A DNA stretch of 64,000 nucleotides from NCBI RefSeq assembly GCF_018070075.1, contig NZ_JAGPXE010000001.1:310001-374000 (forward strand), read 5' to 3'. Position numbers and translations under genes: made by a program. A model generated the notes under the pieces. That model saw nothing but the letters and a program-made list of their open reading frames with translations. It had not been told where the DNA came from and ran no database searches. The stretch is from Saccharopolyspora endophytica. GTDB lineage: Bacteria > Actinomycetota > Actinomycetes > Mycobacteriales > Pseudonocardiaceae. This document shows positions 27,890 through 37,881 of the stretch, one piece after another (position 1 is the first letter of the stretch; each line of letters starts with the position of its first letter).

Positions 27890-28800
27890 GGACCGACGCT
27901 GCCGACGTGGAGCAGCTCGCAACCGCGCCGGCCTTCCAGAGCATCGGCTTCGGCCGGAAGTTCAAGGACAACCTGGCCACCGTCCTGTTCGCGGCGGCCT
28001 TCGTGATCGCGGTCATCCCGCTGCTGTGGGTGCTGTGGACGCTGCTCGAACGCGGGCTCAAGCCCGTCCTCAGCGGCGACTGGTGGTCGCACTCCTTCAA
28101 GGGCCTGCTGCCCACCGACTTCGGTGGCGGCGTTTACCACGCACTGGTCGGCACGGTCTTCGAAGGCCTGGTCTGCCTGGTCTTCGCGGTGCCGCTGGGC
28201 GTGATGGTCGCCGTCTACCTGGTCGAGTACGGACAGCGGTCGAAGCTGGCCAAGGCAGCCACCTTCATGGTGGACATCCTCAGCGGCCTGCCCTCGATCG
28301 TGGCCGGTCTGTTCATCTACGCGCTGTGGATCACCACCTTCGGCATGACCCGCAGCGGTTTCGCGGTGGCGCTGTCGCTGCTGCTGCTGATGCTGCCGGT
28401 CGTCGTCCGGGTCACCGAGACGATGCTGCTGATCGTGCCGAACGAACTGCGCGAGGCGGCCTACGCGCTGGGCCTGCCGAAGTGGAAGACGATCGTGCGG
28501 ATCGTGCTTCCGACCGCGCTGTCGGGCATCGTCACCGGTGTCATGCTCGGCCTGGCGCGCGTGCTCGGTGAGACCGCGCCACTGCTGATCCTGGTCGGGT
28601 ACTCCTCGGCGATCAACTTCGACCTCTTCAACGGGGAGATGGCGTCGCTGCCGCTGACCATCTTCATGGAGCGCAGCACCGGAACCATCGCCGGCGAGTA
28701 CCGGATGTGGGGAGCGGCGCTGACCCTCGTGATCGTCATCATGCTGATCAACCTTGCCGCGACCGGTCTGTCCAAGATCTTCGCGATCAAGACCAAGTAG
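27886..28800 (+). CDS. pstA: Phosphate ABC transporter permease PstA
   Basis: A 304-residue permease with six hydrophobic helices. It has the EAA-type loop [43 protein letters not shown] and [17 protein letters not shown], which mark PstA. The ATG overlaps the pstC stop, so translation is coupled; pstB follows 11 bp later. It forms the membrane channel with PstC. Confidence 0.95.
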   Translation: MRTDAADVEQLATAPAFQSIGFGRKFKDNLATVLFAAAFVIAVIPLLWVLWTLLERGLKPVLSGDWWSHSFKGLLPTDFGGGVYHALVGTVFEGLVCLVFAVPLGVMVAVYLVEYGQRSKLAKAATFMVDILSGLPSIVAGLFIYALWITTFGMTRSGFAVALSLLLLMLPVVVRVTETMLLIVPNELREAAYALGLPKWKTIVRIVLPTALSGIVTGVMLGLARVLGETAPLLILVGYSSAINFDLFNGEMASLPLTIFMERSTGTIAGEYRMWGAALTLVIVIMLINLAATGLSKIFAIKTK

Positions 28801-28811
28801 GGACTTTCGAA

Positions 28812-29588
28812 ATGGCCAAGCGTCTCGACATCAAAGACCTGAACCTGCACTACGGCAAGTTCCACGCGGTGCAGGACGTGACCCTGCAGGTGCCTGCCCG
28901 CAGCGTCACCGCGTTCATCGGTCCCTCCGGTTGCGGCAAGTCCACCGTGCTGCGGTCGCTCAACCGGATGCACGAGGTCATCCCGGGTGCCCGCGTCGAG
29001 GGCAAGGTGATGCTCGACGGTGAGGACATCTACGCCGACAACGTCGACCCGGTGCAGGTCCGCAAGACCATCGGCATGGTCTTCCAGCGGGCCAACCCGT
29101 TCCCCACCATGTCCATCCGGGACAACGTGGTGGCCGGGCTGAAGCTCGCGGGCGAGAAGAACAAGTCGCACCTCGACGAGGTCGCCGAGCAGGCCCTGCG
29201 CGGCGCGAACCTGTGGGAAGAGGTCAAGGACCGGCTGAACAAGCCGGGCGGCGGCCTCTCCGGCGGTCAGCAGCAGCGCCTGTGCATCGCCCGCGCCATC
29301 GCCGTGCGTCCCGACGTGCTGCTGATGGACGAGCCCTGCTCCGCGCTGGACCCGATCTCGACCCTGGCGATCGAAGACCTGATCTCGCACCTCAAGCAGG
29401 ACTACACGATCGTCATCGTCACCCACAACATGCAGCAGGCCGCCCGCGTCAGCGACCAGACCGCGTTCTTCAACCTGCGCGCGGTCGGTGAGCCCGGTCA
29501 GCTCGTGGAGATCGACGAAACGGGCAAGATCTTCTCCAACCCCACCCAGAAGGCCACGGAAGACTACATCTCCGGCCGCTTCGGCTGA
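28812..29588 (+). CDS. pstB: Phosphate ABC transporter ATP-binding protein PstB
   Basis: A 258-residue ABC ATPase that drives phosphate uptake. Walker A is [20 protein letters not shown], the Q-loop is [10 protein letters not shown], the signature is [16 protein letters not shown], Walker B is [13 protein letters not shown] and the H-loop is [13 protein letters not shown]. The end [12 protein letters not shown] is typical of PstB. It is the last gene of the pst operon and is followed by a truncated copy of the dispersed element and then a terminator. It matches Rv0820. Confidence 0.97.
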   Translation: MAKRLDIKDLNLHYGKFHAVQDVTLQVPARSVTAFIGPSGCGKSTVLRSLNRMHEVIPGARVEGKVMLDGEDIYADNVDPVQVRKTIGMVFQRANPFPTMSIRDNVVAGLKLAGEKNKSHLDEVAEQALRGANLWEEVKDRLNKPGGGLSGGQQQRLCIARAIAVRPDVLLMDEPCSALDPISTLAIEDLISHLKQDYTIVIVTHNMQQAARVSDQTAFFNLRAVGEPGQLVEIDETGKIFSNPTQKATEDYISGRFG

Positions 29589-29622
29589 GCCTTCTTCGGT
29601 GGCACATGCTCTGTGGTCCCGC

Positions 29623-29671
29623 TGCTCAGCGGTGCGGGCACGGAGAAAGCGACTCCGTCGCTTGCCTGACG
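29623..29671 (+). repeat. Dispersed structured intergenic element, truncated copy 3
   Basis: This 49-bp copy keeps only the 3' module of the element: TGCTCAGCGGTGCGGG, the hairpin AAGCGACTCCGTCGCTT and TTGCCTGACG. The hairpin differs from copy 2 (AAGCGCCTTCGGCGCTT) by a compensated A-T to C-G pair. The long central stem is absent. As with copies 1 and 2 it lies just 3' of a gene, here pstB. Confidence 0.65.
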
Positions 29672-29683
29672 TCTGTCGGTTCC

Positions 29684-29719
29684 AAAAAAGCGGGGCTTCC
29701 CTTGGGAGGCCCCGCTTTT
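29684..29719. terminator. Bidirectional terminator after pstB
   Basis: Arms AAAAGCGGGGCTTCC and GGAGGCCCCGCTTTT (one mismatch) around a four-base loop have A-rich and T-rich ends, so it can stop both pstB and the convergent regulator gene. Confidence 0.88.
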
Positions 29720-29729
29720 CGTGGTTCCG

Positions 29730-30584
29730 TCACACCGGCAGCTCGTCGGCAACGGAGGAGATGAAGGCGCTGGAGTCCTTGGGGGTGAGGGCGTTGGTGC
29801 AGACCTGCTCGAAGGCCTTGAGGTAGTCGGCCGTGTCCGCGGCCTTGTCCAGGAAGCGGGAGTTGGCGGAGTCGCCGAGGTGCACGACCTGGGGGTCGGC
29901 CTCGTTGGTGAACGAGAAGACCGCTGCGCGGTCGCCCATCAGCGGGTGGCCGCCGTTGCTGAACGGCAGGACCTGGATGGTGACGTTGCGGCGGTAGCCC
30001 AGCAGCACCAGGTGCTCCAGCTGCTGCCGCATCACGGCGGGACCGCCCACACGGCGCCGCAGAGCCGACTCGTCGAGGACCGCCCACAGCTCCAGGGGGT
30101 GTTCGCCCAGCAGCCGCTGCTGGCGCGTGGAGACCACCTTGAGGCGTTCGGCGATCTCGTCGTCGGTGAACACCTGGGAGTCGGAGGTCAGCAGGGCGCG
30201 CGTGTAGTCGGTGGTCTGCAGCAGCTCGGGCAGCGGGTCGCTGCCGAAGCAGCTGACGGCCTTCGCCGAGGTCTCCAGCCCGAGGTAGGTCTGCAGGCCG
30301 GGACGCAGCGCCGTGCTGGGGTACTGCTGCCACCAGCCGCGCTGCTTGGAGTCCTGGGCCAGGTCGATGAGCGCGTCGAGCTGATCACCCGCGCCGTAGA
30401 ACTCGGCCATCAGGCGCACGTCGGAGGTGCGCACCGGTACCCGGCCCAGCTCGATCTGGCTGATCTTGCCCTGCGAGCAGTCCAGGTGGGCGGCGACCTC
30501 GCGGTGCGTGCGGCCGGCGATCTCGCGGAGGCGCCGCAGTTCACTTCCCAGTCGACGTCGGTGCACGGTCGGACTCTTACCCAC
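29730..30584 (-). CDS. XRE-type HTH regulator with DUF5753 domain
   Basis: A 284-residue regulator with an N-terminal XRE helix-turn-helix (LRRLREIAGRTHREVAAHLDCSQGKISQIELGR) split here as LRRLREIAG, REVAAHLDCS and KISQIELG, and a C-terminal DUF5753 domain (LPELLQTTDYTRALL, RQQRLLG, LWAVLDESALRRRVGG, VQVLPFSNGGH replaced here by IQVLPFSNGGH). Such proteins are abundant in actinomycetes and often paired with a DUF397 gene, which is missing here. I chose the GTG at 30584, preceded by GAGG. It separates pstB from phoU, but any role in phosphate control is speculation. Confidence 0.87.
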   Translation of the reverse strand: MGKSPTVHRRRLGSELRRLREIAGRTHREVAAHLDCSQGKISQIELGRVPVRTSDVRLMAEFYGAGDQLDALIDLAQDSKQRGWWQQYPSTALRPGLQTYLGLETSAKAVSCFGSDPLPELLQTTDYTRALLTSDSQVFTDDEIAERLKVVSTRQQRLLGEHPLELWAVLDESALRRRVGGPAVMRQQLEHLVLLGYRRNVTIQVLPFSNGGHPLMGDRAAVFSFTNEADPQVVHLGDSANSRFLDKAADTADYLKAFEQVCTNALTPKDSSAFISSVADELPV

Positions 30585-30717
30585 CGAGCACCTCATCGGT
30601 ACGAGTTCGGTCGCTTCTCACTCGAAAGAGGATGGCACACGAAGATCACAACATCGAGTGCTGAGACCGACTATTAATACTTTCCGCGCGAGATCGTCAT
30701 CTAGCTGCGGAAACCGA

Positions 30718-31365
30718 TCAACGGGACGGCATCTTTCCGGTCACGATGAACTCGACCCGGCGCGCGACTGCGACCGCGTGGTCGGCGAAGCGCTCGTAGA
30801 AGCGGCCCAGCAGCGTCACGTCGACGGCCGTGGCCACGCCGTGCTCCCAGTCCGGGCTCATCAGCACGGTGAACAGGTGGCGGTGCAGGTCGTCCATCTC
30901 GTCGTCGACCTCGTCCAGCAGACGGGCGGCCTCGACGTCCTGGGTGCGGATCACGGTGCTGACCTGGTGGGCCAGCTTCACGGCGATGCGGCCCATCTCC
31001 GCGAAGTAGGCGGCGACGTCGTCCGGCAGCACGGCGTTCGGGTGCCGGCGCCGGGCGGCCTTGGCCACGTGCAGGGCGAGGTCGCCCATCCGCTCCATGT
31101 CCTCGGCGGCGTGGATGGTGGCGATGACGCTCCGCAGGTCACCGGCCACCGGGGCCTGCAGGGCAAGCAGCCCGAAGGCGTACTCCTCGGCCCGGGACCG
31201 CGCCTCGTCGACCAGCGAGTCCTCGTCGATGACCTGCTCGGCCAGGCTCAGGTCGGTCTCCAGGAGCGACTTGGTGGCGCGCTCCATCGCCGTGCCGACC
31301 ATCGCCGACATCGAGGCGAGAACGTCGGTGAGCATGCCTAGTTGTTCCTGGTAGACCTCGCGCAT
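30718..31365 (-). CDS. phoU: Phosphate transport system regulator PhoU
   Basis: A 215-residue helical protein made of two PhoU three-helix repeats. Each repeat carries the metal-binding type segment: [17 protein letters not shown] in the first and [17 protein letters not shown] in the second. PhoU links the Pst transporter to the PhoR-PhoP two-component system and limits phosphate uptake. It matches Rv0821c (phoY2). Unlike in many bacteria it is not in the pst operon but on the other strand, beyond the XRE gene. The ATG at 31365 follows GGGTGAC. Confidence 0.94.
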   Translation of the reverse strand: MREVYQEQLGMLTDVLASMSAMVGTAMERATKSLLETDLSLAEQVIDEDSLVDEARSRAEEYAFGLLALQAPVAGDLRSVIATIHAAEDMERMGDLALHVAKAARRRHPNAVLPDDVAAYFAEMGRIAVKLAHQVSTVIRTQDVEAARLLDEVDDEMDDLHRHLFTVLMSPDWEHGVATAVDVTLLGRFYERFADHAVAVARRVEFIVTGKMPSR

Positions 31366-31468
31366 GTCACCCAGCGTACTTCCCGGCGGAATCGGACAGA
31401 ATGACCTGTGGTGAACCGGAGGTGAAATCGCCGTGATCGACCAGCTCGAGGCCGGCGATAACCGCAGG

Positions 31469-33790
31469 TCAGCCGCAGATCTCGGTGCCGGCGTTCACGG
31501 TTGAGTCGCCCGGCAGGGCCGGCTCCGCGGGCTGCTGGTGCAGCACCCGGCCAACGCCGGCCGCGCCACCGGAACCGCCCGAACCGCCGGTCGGCGTGGA
31601 CTGGGCGGCCTTCTGCGGAGTCCCGTCGGTGGTCACCGGCGCGTCGTCGATCATCGACTGGAACAGCGCCTTCGCGGCGTCCTCGCGCAGGACCTCCATG
31701 CCCTCTTCGTTGGCGTAGCCGGTGGTCGGGACCGTCACGAAGGTGACCTTGTTCGGGTCCAGGCCCTGCAGCTGCTGGCCCAGGTCCATCAGCCGGTCGG
31801 CGCCGATGTTGTCGCCGAAGGTGTTGGCGCTGACGGCCTTGACGAAGTCGCTGAGCTTGCGCGGGTCCAGCAGCACCTGGCTGGACATGGTCTTGCGCAG
31901 CAGCGATGACAGGAACATCTGCTGGCGCTGCATCCGCCCGTAGTCGGAGGTCGGGTCGCCCTTGACGTGCCGGGCGCGGACGTAGGTCAGGGCCTGGTCG
32001 CCGGTGAGGTTGTGCCGTCCGGCCTCGGGGATGACCGTGCCGAGCGTGGAGTCCACGACGGGCTTCTCGGTGCAGATCTCGACGCCGTGCACGGCGTCGA
32101 CCATGGACTTGAAGCCGTTGAAGTCGATGCCGAGGAAGCTGTCCATCCGCAGGCCGGAGACCTGCTGGATGACCTTGGTGGTGCACAGCGGGCCGCCGAC
32201 CGCGTACGCCTCGTTGAGGCGCGCGCCCTTCTTGCCCGGGACGACCTCGTTGCTGTACTTGCCGGTCTTGGGGTCCCAGCGCTGGCAGTCGGGCCGGTCC
32301 ACCTGCAGGTCGCGCGGGAAGGACACCAGCTCCACCCGGCTCCGGTCGGCGGGGATGTGGGCGACCATCGTGGTGTCCGAGCGCGCGCCCGGCTCGTCGC
32401 TCTCGTCGCCGACGCCGTCGGACGCGCTGGCTCCGGCGCGGGTGTCGGAGCCGATCATGAGGAAGTTCTGGTCGCCAGCCTGCCCGGCGGCGTCCTTGAT
32501 GTCGGAGGAGTTCGGGTCCAGCGCCAGCACGGCCGAGGGACCGAACAGCGCGGTCGCGCCCCAGGCGAAGCCCAGCGACAGGAACACCGTCAGCGACGCG
32601 GCGACCGCCACGGCCATGACGATCAGGTGCGTGCGGCGCTTGCGCTGCTTCTTCTTCCACTCCATCCGCGACCCGCCACCGCGGTCGTCGCGGAAGTCGA
32701 AGGGCATGTCGCTGCCGAGCTCGGGCTCCTTCTTGTTGCCGGGGAGCCACGCGTAGCGCTTGCGGCGCTTGGCCTCTTCGGCGGCGATCTCGTCGTGCAC
32801 CGCGGAGAACCGGGCGAGCGTGAGGTCGATCTGCTCGATGTCGTTCTTGCGATCGTCGTCGTCGCCGAAGTCCTCGGCGATGCCGGCTTCGTCGTCGAAC
32901 TCGTCGAGCTCGGAGTAGCCGTCGGCGGGCGCCACGATCGCGGTCTTCTCGGCCTGCTGCTCGGCCGGCGGCGTGGGTTTGGCGGGCTGCGCGGGCCGCT
33001 CCTGCTGCGCGGGCCGCTCCTGCCGCGGGGCCGCCGGCACCCGCGGGTGCTGCGTGGTGGCGTCCATGTCGGCGGGCGGGCGCGCGGGGTTCGGGCGCGG
33101 GTTGCGGCCGGACGGGGGTGAGACGCGCTGCGGGGCGTCGGTGCTCAGCGCCTGGCTGATCCGGGTGGCCTCATCCGCGGGCGGCTCGGGGCTGCGCCGG
33201 GCGGGACGCGCGGCGGCGCCACCGGCGAACGCGGCGGCGGCACCCGGAGCGGCGGGCGGTGGCGGGGTGGGTCGCTGAGTGCGACCGGAAGGCGGGGACA
33301 CCGGGCCTGCCGGCGGCTGCTGCACGGGCCGCGGGCCGGTGCTCGGCGGCGTCCAGCCGGCCGGGGGCGCCGGGTTGTTCGGCGGAGCGGGCGGCGTGGG
33401 CATCGGTCGGCTCGGCGGCGCCTGCCGGGGGCGCCGGCCGGTCGGCTCGGGCGAGGTCCACGCCTGCGGAGGTTCCGGCGGTGCCTGCGGAGCGGCCCGA
33501 CGCGGGCCGGTCTGCGGAGGTTTCTGCTGAGGCTGAGGTGCCGACGGCGGCTGCGGTTCAGCGGCGCGGCGGTGGCCGGAGGTGCCCGGGCCCTTGCCGT
33601 GCTTGGACAGCAGGTCGATCACGCGGGTGCCACCCGTGCCGTCCTCGGACAACGCTCGTCGGCGACGCCCGGAACCACTTGCCGAACCGGTGGCATCGGC
33701 GTCCTCGTCGGGGCGGGTACGCCGGTGCCCGAAGTCGCCATGCCGGGGGTCTTGCGGCACGCGTGTTCCCTCCCAACCTGCCTCAGTCAT
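31469..33790 (-). CDS. LCP (LytR-CpsA-Psr) family cell-wall ligase with long Pro-rich N-terminus
   Basis: A 773-residue type II membrane protein. About residues 60-330 are disordered and rich in Pro, Gln, Ala and Arg; one transmembrane helix ([20 protein letters not shown]) lies near 385-410; the extracytoplasmic LCP domain follows. Domain signatures are [72 protein letters not shown] and [25 protein letters not shown] enzymes attach polymers such as arabinogalactan to peptidoglycan. ATGs at 33829 and 33790 are both possible; neither has a strong ribosome binding site. The long cytosolic head might be a phosphorylation or scaffold region. Confidence 0.92.
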   Translation of the reverse strand: MTEAGWEGTRVPQDPRHGDFGHRRTRPDEDADATGSASGSGRRRRALSEDGTGGTRVIDLLSKHGKGPGTSGHRRAAEPQPPSAPQPQQKPPQTGPRRAAPQAPPEPPQAWTSPEPTGRRPRQAPPSRPMPTPPAPPNNPAPPAGWTPPSTGPRPVQQPPAGPVSPPSGRTQRPTPPPPAAPGAAAAFAGGAAARPARRSPEPPADEATRISQALSTDAPQRVSPPSGRNPRPNPARPPADMDATTQHPRVPAAPRQERPAQQERPAQPAKPTPPAEQQAEKTAIVAPADGYSELDEFDDEAGIAEDFGDDDDRKNDIEQIDLTLARFSAVHDEIAAEEAKRRKRYAWLPGNKKEPELGSDMPFDFRDDRGGGSRMEWKKKQRKRRTHLIVMAVAVAASLTVFLSLGFAWGATALFGPSAVLALDPNSSDIKDAAGQAGDQNFLMIGSDTRAGASASDGVGDESDEPGARSDTTMVAHIPADRSRVELVSFPRDLQVDRPDCQRWDPKTGKYSNEVVPGKKGARLNEAYAVGGPLCTTKVIQQVSGLRMDSFLGIDFNGFKSMVDAVHGVEICTEKPVVDSTLGTVIPEAGRHNLTGDQALTYVRARHVKGDPTSDYGRMQRQQMFLSSLLRKTMSSQVLLDPRKLSDFVKAVSANTFGDNIGADRLMDLGQQLQGLDPNKVTFVTVPTTGYANEEGMEVLREDAAKALFQSMIDDAPVTTDGTPQKAAQSTPTGGSGGSGGAAGVGRVLHQQPAEPALPGDSTVNAGTEICG

Positions 33791-34011
33791 CGTTCTGCGG
33801 ATCTTGACGCGCTCGATACTCCCCGACATGTATCGCGTTGCGCCTCAAAGATAGTACGGCTGATCGCCCGAACTGACGATAGCGCCGACAGTTTCTTCAC
33901 AATCAGTGCACGATCCTACCGGCTCACTGGTCTGTTCCGACTAACCGTGCTAAGCCAGATGACGGGTATGCGTGAAATCTGAAAGCACCCTGTGTCCTTG
34001 ATTGATCGCCA

Positions 34012-34875
34012 TCAGTAACCGGCGGCTCTCCTGCCCGCTTCGGTGACGCGCTCGGCCGCGGCCCCGGCCAACCGGACCTCCGCGCCCTTCCGGTACGCGA
34101 CGGCGTTCCGCCCGGCCCGCTTCGCCGCGTACAGCAGCGCGTCGGCCGAGATGAGCTGCTGCTCGCCCGAGACGTGCCCGCCGGTTCCCTGCTCGTGCAC
34201 GATTCCGATGCTGATGGTCACGCCGAGGCCGGGCGCCATGGTCTCCCACGGGAAGTGCTCCACCCGCTGCCGGGCCGCTTCGCAGACCTGCACCGCGGAG
34301 TTGGGCAGGATGTGCGGCAGCACCAGCACGAACTCCTCGCCGCCGTAGCGGGCGCAGAACGCGCCGTCCGGCAGCGCCTCCTGCAGCAGGTCCACGACGC
34401 GCTGCAGCACCCGGTCCCCGAACAGGTGTCCGTAGGTGTCGTTGACCAGCTTGAACCAGTCCAGGTCGATCAGGGCCACGGCCATGCCCTCGCCGGTCAT
34501 CGAGTTCTCGGTGACCAGGTCCGCGAGCCGTTCGTCGAGGTAGCGACGGTTGTAGCTGGCGGTGAGGCTGTCGCGCAGGCTCTCCTCGCGGGCCTTGGCG
34601 TGCTCCTTGCGCAGCAGTTCGACCTCGCTGCGCAGCTGTTCGGGCACGGCGGGCTTGTCCGAGGACATCATGTCCAGCGCGGACCGCAGGTGGTGGTACG
34701 CCTGCCGCCACTGGCCCCGGGAGGCCAGCAGGCGCGCTATGGACTCGTGCAGCTCCGCCATGCCCGTGCCGTTGGCGACTTCCTCACGGCTGCGAGGCGT
34801 GGGCGGTTGCGGCACGTCACCGCCGCCGGAGTGCGGGTCTTGCCCGGCGTACCTGTTGCGGATCACGTCGACCAC
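34012..34875 (-). CDS. Diguanylate cyclase (GGDEF domain)
   Basis: A 287-residue cytosolic protein. The N-terminal 100 residues are helical (MAELHESIARLLASRGQWRQAYHHL), resembling a TPR-like sensor, then LRDSLTASYNRRYLDE leads into the cyclase. The domain has the metal-binding VALIDLDWFKLVNDTYGH and an intact active site RYGGEEFVLVLP. The RxxD product-inhibition site is absent. It should make cyclic di-GMP, the ligand of RsiG encoded about 20 kb away. The last 30 residues are a basic tail. It stands alone. Confidence 0.92.
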   Translation of the reverse strand: MVDVIRNRYAGQDPHSGGGDVPQPPTPRSREEVANGTGMAELHESIARLLASRGQWRQAYHHLRSALDMMSSDKPAVPEQLRSEVELLRKEHAKAREESLRDSLTASYNRRYLDERLADLVTENSMTGEGMAVALIDLDWFKLVNDTYGHLFGDRVLQRVVDLLQEALPDGAFCARYGGEEFVLVLPHILPNSAVQVCEAARQRVEHFPWETMAPGLGVTISIGIVHEQGTGGHVSGEQQLISADALLYAAKRAGRNAVAYRKGAEVRLAGAAAERVTEAGRRAAGY

Positions 34876-35134
34876 CTCCCGTCCGCGCTGTCGTCATCTG
34901 ACGGAACGATCATGCCGGTTGGACTCGCCCCACGTCTCAATTCGCGCGATCGGGTGACAACGTCGGCGATCGGAGACCGAGCCTTCGGCTCCTAGGTGTG
35001 TACCGGGCGGAGGGGCGGATGTGGAAGCGAATCGGTTCGGACCCACCCGCACGGACGAGCAAACCAGTGTCGGTTTCATATCACCGCTCTGCAACCGTAT
35101 CGAGGTGATCTTGGCCGCATGTCTGGATTTTCGG

Positions 35135-35536
35135 TTATTGGGGACAGGGTGCGAACCCGAAGGTCCGCCCGTCGAGGACTACGAGGTGTTGTGACCCGAT
35201 CTGATGACCGGTGGCGCTGCCGTTCACGCGGGTGGTGACTTCGACGCCGATCGCCCAGATCTCGCCGCGCGGGACCACGCCGTCGGCGGTGAACCCGGGG
35301 TCCGGCCGCAGCGTGCTCCAGGCGGGGTCCAGCTGCACCGTGAGATCGCCGAGTTCGCACGTGCTGTCGGAGAAATCGGGGTGCTGCGAGCGGTGGAAGA
35401 ACTCCTGCTGCGCCTGCGGGCCCGCGGTCGCGGCGGCGTTGTTGTCGGCGAAGTAGCCGCGGAAGTCCGGCTGCTGCGGGGCCGTCGCACACCCGGTCGC
35501 GCACAGCGCGACCAGGAGCGGCCAGACCACTCGCAC
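35135..35536 (-). CDS. Small lipoprotein of unknown function
   Basis: A 133-residue predicted lipoprotein: a hydrophobic signal (VVWPLLVALCATGC) ends at lipobox Cys16. The mature part starts ATAPQQPDF and has two further cysteines (STCELGDL and the C-terminal FAPCPQ) that could form a disulfide. It begins three bases after the dusB stop, with its ribosome binding site inside dusB, so it is the second gene of that operon. No family is recognised. Confidence 0.75.
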   Translation of the reverse strand: MRVVWPLLVALCATGCATAPQQPDFRGYFADNNAAATAGPQAQQEFFHRSQHPDFSDSTCELGDLTVQLDPAWSTLRPDPGFTADGVVPRGEIWAIGVEVTTRVNGSATGHQIGSQHLVVLDGRTFGFAPCPQ

Positions 35537-35539
35537 GGG

Positions 35540-36703
35540 TCAGCCGCCGCTGGAGTCGATCTCCGCGCCCGAGGGCACGGTGAGGTCGTCGGGATCGTCG
35601 AGCCAGCCCTCCGGCAGCACGACCTTGCCCGCCGATCCCTGACGTCCGCGCGGACCTTCGGCGTCGACCGGGAACGGCACGTCCTGGTCGAGCCGGGCCA
35701 GCAGGTCATCGAGCTGCGCGAGGCTGGAGACGAGCCCGAAACCGTGCCGCAGATCCGATCCCACGGGGAATCCCCGCAGGTACTGCGACATGTGCTTGCG
35801 CAGGTCCCGAAGGCCCTTCTCCTCGCCCATGTGGTCGGCGAGCAGCTCGGCGTGACGCCGCAGCACGCGCGAGACCTCGCCCAGGTTCGGTCCTTCCGGC
35901 ACGGGCCGTCCGGTGAACGCGGCCTGCAGGTCGCGGAACAGCCACGGGCGTCCGAGGCAGCCGCGGCCGACGACCACGCCGTCGCAACCGGTTTCGGCCA
36001 CCATCCGCAGCGCGTCGTCGGCGCTGAAGATGTCGCCGTTGCCGAGCACCGGGATGGAGGTGACGTGCTCCTTGAGGGTGCGGATCGCCGACCAGTCGGC
36101 GGTGCCGGAGTAGCGCTGCGAGGCGGTCCGGCCGTGCAGCGCGACGGCGGCGGCACCGTTGTCCTCGGCGATGCGACCGGCGTCGAGGTAGGTGATGTGC
36201 TCGTCGTCGATGCCGATGCGGAACTTCACGGTGACCGGGATCCCGGCGGGCTCGGCGGCGTCGACGGCGGCGCGCACGATGTCGGCGAACAGCCGCCGCT
36301 TGTACGGCAGCGCCGATCCGCCGCCCTTGCGGGTCACCTTCGGGACCGGGCAGCCGAAGTTCATGTCGACGTGATCGGCGAGGTCCTCCTCGACGATCAT
36401 GCGCACGGCCTTGCCCATGGTCACCGGGTCGACGCCGTAGAGCTGCATCGAGCGCGGGTGCTCGTCGGCGTCGAAGGTGATCATTTCCAGCGTCTTCGGG
36501 TGCCGTTCCACCAGCGCGCGGCTGGTGATCATCTCGCACACGTACAACCCGGCGCCGTACTCCCGGCACAGCCGCCGGAACGCGACGTTGGTGATCCCCG
36601 CCATGGGCGCGAGCACCACCGGCGGATCGACCTCGTGGGGCCCGATCCGCAGCGTCTTGGCGCCCGTCGCGGCGGGCAGGTCCAGAGCGGTCATCGCACC
36701 CAT
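35540..36703 (-). CDS. dusB: tRNA-dihydrouridine synthase DusB
   Basis: A 387-residue FMN enzyme that reduces uridines in the tRNA D-loop. It has the TIM-barrel start VVLAPMAGITNVAFRRLCREYGAG split as VVLAPMAGITNVAF and RRLCREYGAG, the catalytic-cysteine motif DMNFGCPVPKVTRKGGGSA, VTVKFRIGID, AVALHGRTASQRYSGTADW and PVLGNGDIFSADDAL. Length is slightly above the usual because of a C-terminal extension. It may start at 36703 or nine bases later. A small lipoprotein gene follows at once. Confidence 0.94.
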   Translation of the reverse strand: MGAMTALDLPAATGAKTLRIGPHEVDPPVVLAPMAGITNVAFRRLCREYGAGLYVCEMITSRALVERHPKTLEMITFDADEHPRSMQLYGVDPVTMGKAVRMIVEEDLADHVDMNFGCPVPKVTRKGGGSALPYKRRLFADIVRAAVDAAEPAGIPVTVKFRIGIDDEHITYLDAGRIAEDNGAAAVALHGRTASQRYSGTADWSAIRTLKEHVTSIPVLGNGDIFSADDALRMVAETGCDGVVVGRGCLGRPWLFRDLQAAFTGRPVPEGPNLGEVSRVLRRHAELLADHMGEEKGLRDLRKHMSQYLRGFPVGSDLRHGFGLVSSLAQLDDLLARLDQDVPFPVDAEGPRGRQGSAGKVVLPEGWLDDPDDLTVPSGAEIDSSGG

Positions 36704-36767
36704 TGTCCCTGACGCCGAACCTCGATCACCCGTGACCTGCGTCGCGGTCGTTCCCGGGCCGGAAGAG

Positions 36768-36805
36768 CGGGAAGGGCACCCGCCTGCCGGCGAGTGCCCT
36801 TCCCG
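36768..36805. terminator. Terminator between sodC and dusB
   Basis: Perfect 12-bp arms (CGGGAAGGGCAC / GTGCCCTTCCCG) flank a 14-base loop that itself contains GCCGGC. It lies 14 bp beyond the sodC stop and about 65 bp upstream of dusB. Confidence 0.8.
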
Positions 36806-36819
36806 GTGCTTCAGGCGGC

Positions 36820-37446
36820 TCAGAAGTCCGCGGAGATGCAGGCCAGGCGCCCGCCCGCCGAGCCGGCCTTGCCGGGCTCGGAGTGGGTGTGGGTCTCGTG
36901 GATGACGACCGACTGGGCGTCATCGCGGGTGGCCAGCGCCCAGGTGCCCTCGGCGGTGGCGGTGCCGTTGCCCTGGGCGTCGGTGTGGAAGTCCAGCCAG
37001 ACCTCGTTCTGCGGGTTGGCGAAGGCCGGGTCGACCGACGGCTTCACCGGGTCGGCCTTCTCCTGGTAGTGCGAGCCGGCGTCCTCGCCGGTCGGGCCGC
37101 ACGCCTTGACGTGCACGTGCGCACCGTAGGCGCGGTTCGGCTGCAGGCCCTTGACCTCGACGGTCACCTTGCTCTTGCCGTCGGCGTTGGAGGAGGACAC
37201 GTTGATCTGCCCACCCACCGGCACCTGGTCCGGCTTGTAGGTGATGGCCTTGGCGGCCGGCGAGAAGTTCTCGAACGTCCCGGAGGTCTGCTTGCCCGCA
37301 GCGGACTGTCCCTGGGCGGGAGCCTGCGGCGCGGGCTGGTGCTGCGCGTGCTCGGCCGATTCGCCACCGCCGCAGCCGGCGAGCAGTGCGCCGGCGGTGC
37401 ACAGGCCCGCGATGGAACCGAACAGTCGCGTCCGCTGCTGAAGCAT
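36820..37446 (-). CDS. sodC: Cu/Zn-type superoxide dismutase lipoprotein SodC
   Basis: A 208-residue exported superoxide dismutase. The signal ends at lipobox LLAGC (Cys25), followed by a His/Gln/Pro-rich linker. The copper site shows in YGAHVHVKACG, GSHYQ, and VVIHETHTHSEPGKAGSAGGR; conserved cysteines (KACG and RLAC) would form the disulfide. Mycobacterial SodC of this type works with copper alone. It protects against external superoxide. The ATG is at 37446; the 435-bp upstream region to 37881 shows no other gene, but has a possible operator near its far end. Confidence 0.92.
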   Translation of the reverse strand: MLQQRTRLFGSIAGLCTAGALLAGCGGGESAEHAQHQPAPQAPAQGQSAAGKQTSGTFENFSPAAKAITYKPDQVPVGGQINVSSSNADGKSKVTVEVKGLQPNRAYGAHVHVKACGPTGEDAGSHYQEKADPVKPSVDPAFANPQNEVWLDFHTDAQGNGTATAEGTWALATRDDAQSVVIHETHTHSEPGKAGSAGGRLACISADF

Positions 37447-37833
37447 AGGTATCTGTCCTTAGTGGTTGCCGACGTATCGGCGCCGTTTCTGCCCGCATCA
37501 ACGGTTTTGGCATATTCAGGTTCACGCCTGCTCAGCGGCCGTGCGGGCAATCCCTTCCCTGGGAGTTTGATCCTATGTGCCCGAGGTTGCGGTCCGGCAT
37601 CACCCGGGCAACGTGGAATCTCAACTTCCGGTTACGGGAAGAAGTAGCCCCTGCTCAGCACGATCAAGCGCCCCTCCGGAGCGACGCTCGTCACGCTCGG
37701 CGGCAAAGGATCCACATTGGACTAGACCCGACGTCCCAGCGGGCTCCGGCCAAGGCGCGTCCCACTGCTCCGTTCGGCCCATCGCCGCGGCCTGCTGCGG
37801 CGGCGTTGCGGACGGGGTGTGATGTGCCTAATG

Positions 37834-37850
37834 TGTTACTCGAAGTAACA
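37834..37850. promoter_or_regulatory. Palindromic operator candidate
   Basis: TGTTACT-cga-AGTAACA, a perfect 7-bp inverted repeat, lies 31 bp before the small helical protein gene and overlaps the place where a promoter -10 should be. This size fits a TetR- or MarR-like dimer. No candidate regulator is adjacent. The rest of 37447-37833 shows no gene; at 37528 there is CTGCTCAGCGGCCGTGCGGG, possibly a decayed fragment of the dispersed element. Confidence 0.4.
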
Positions 37851-37881
37851 GGTTCTCTCGGCGTCTCCGGAGGAGGGTGCG

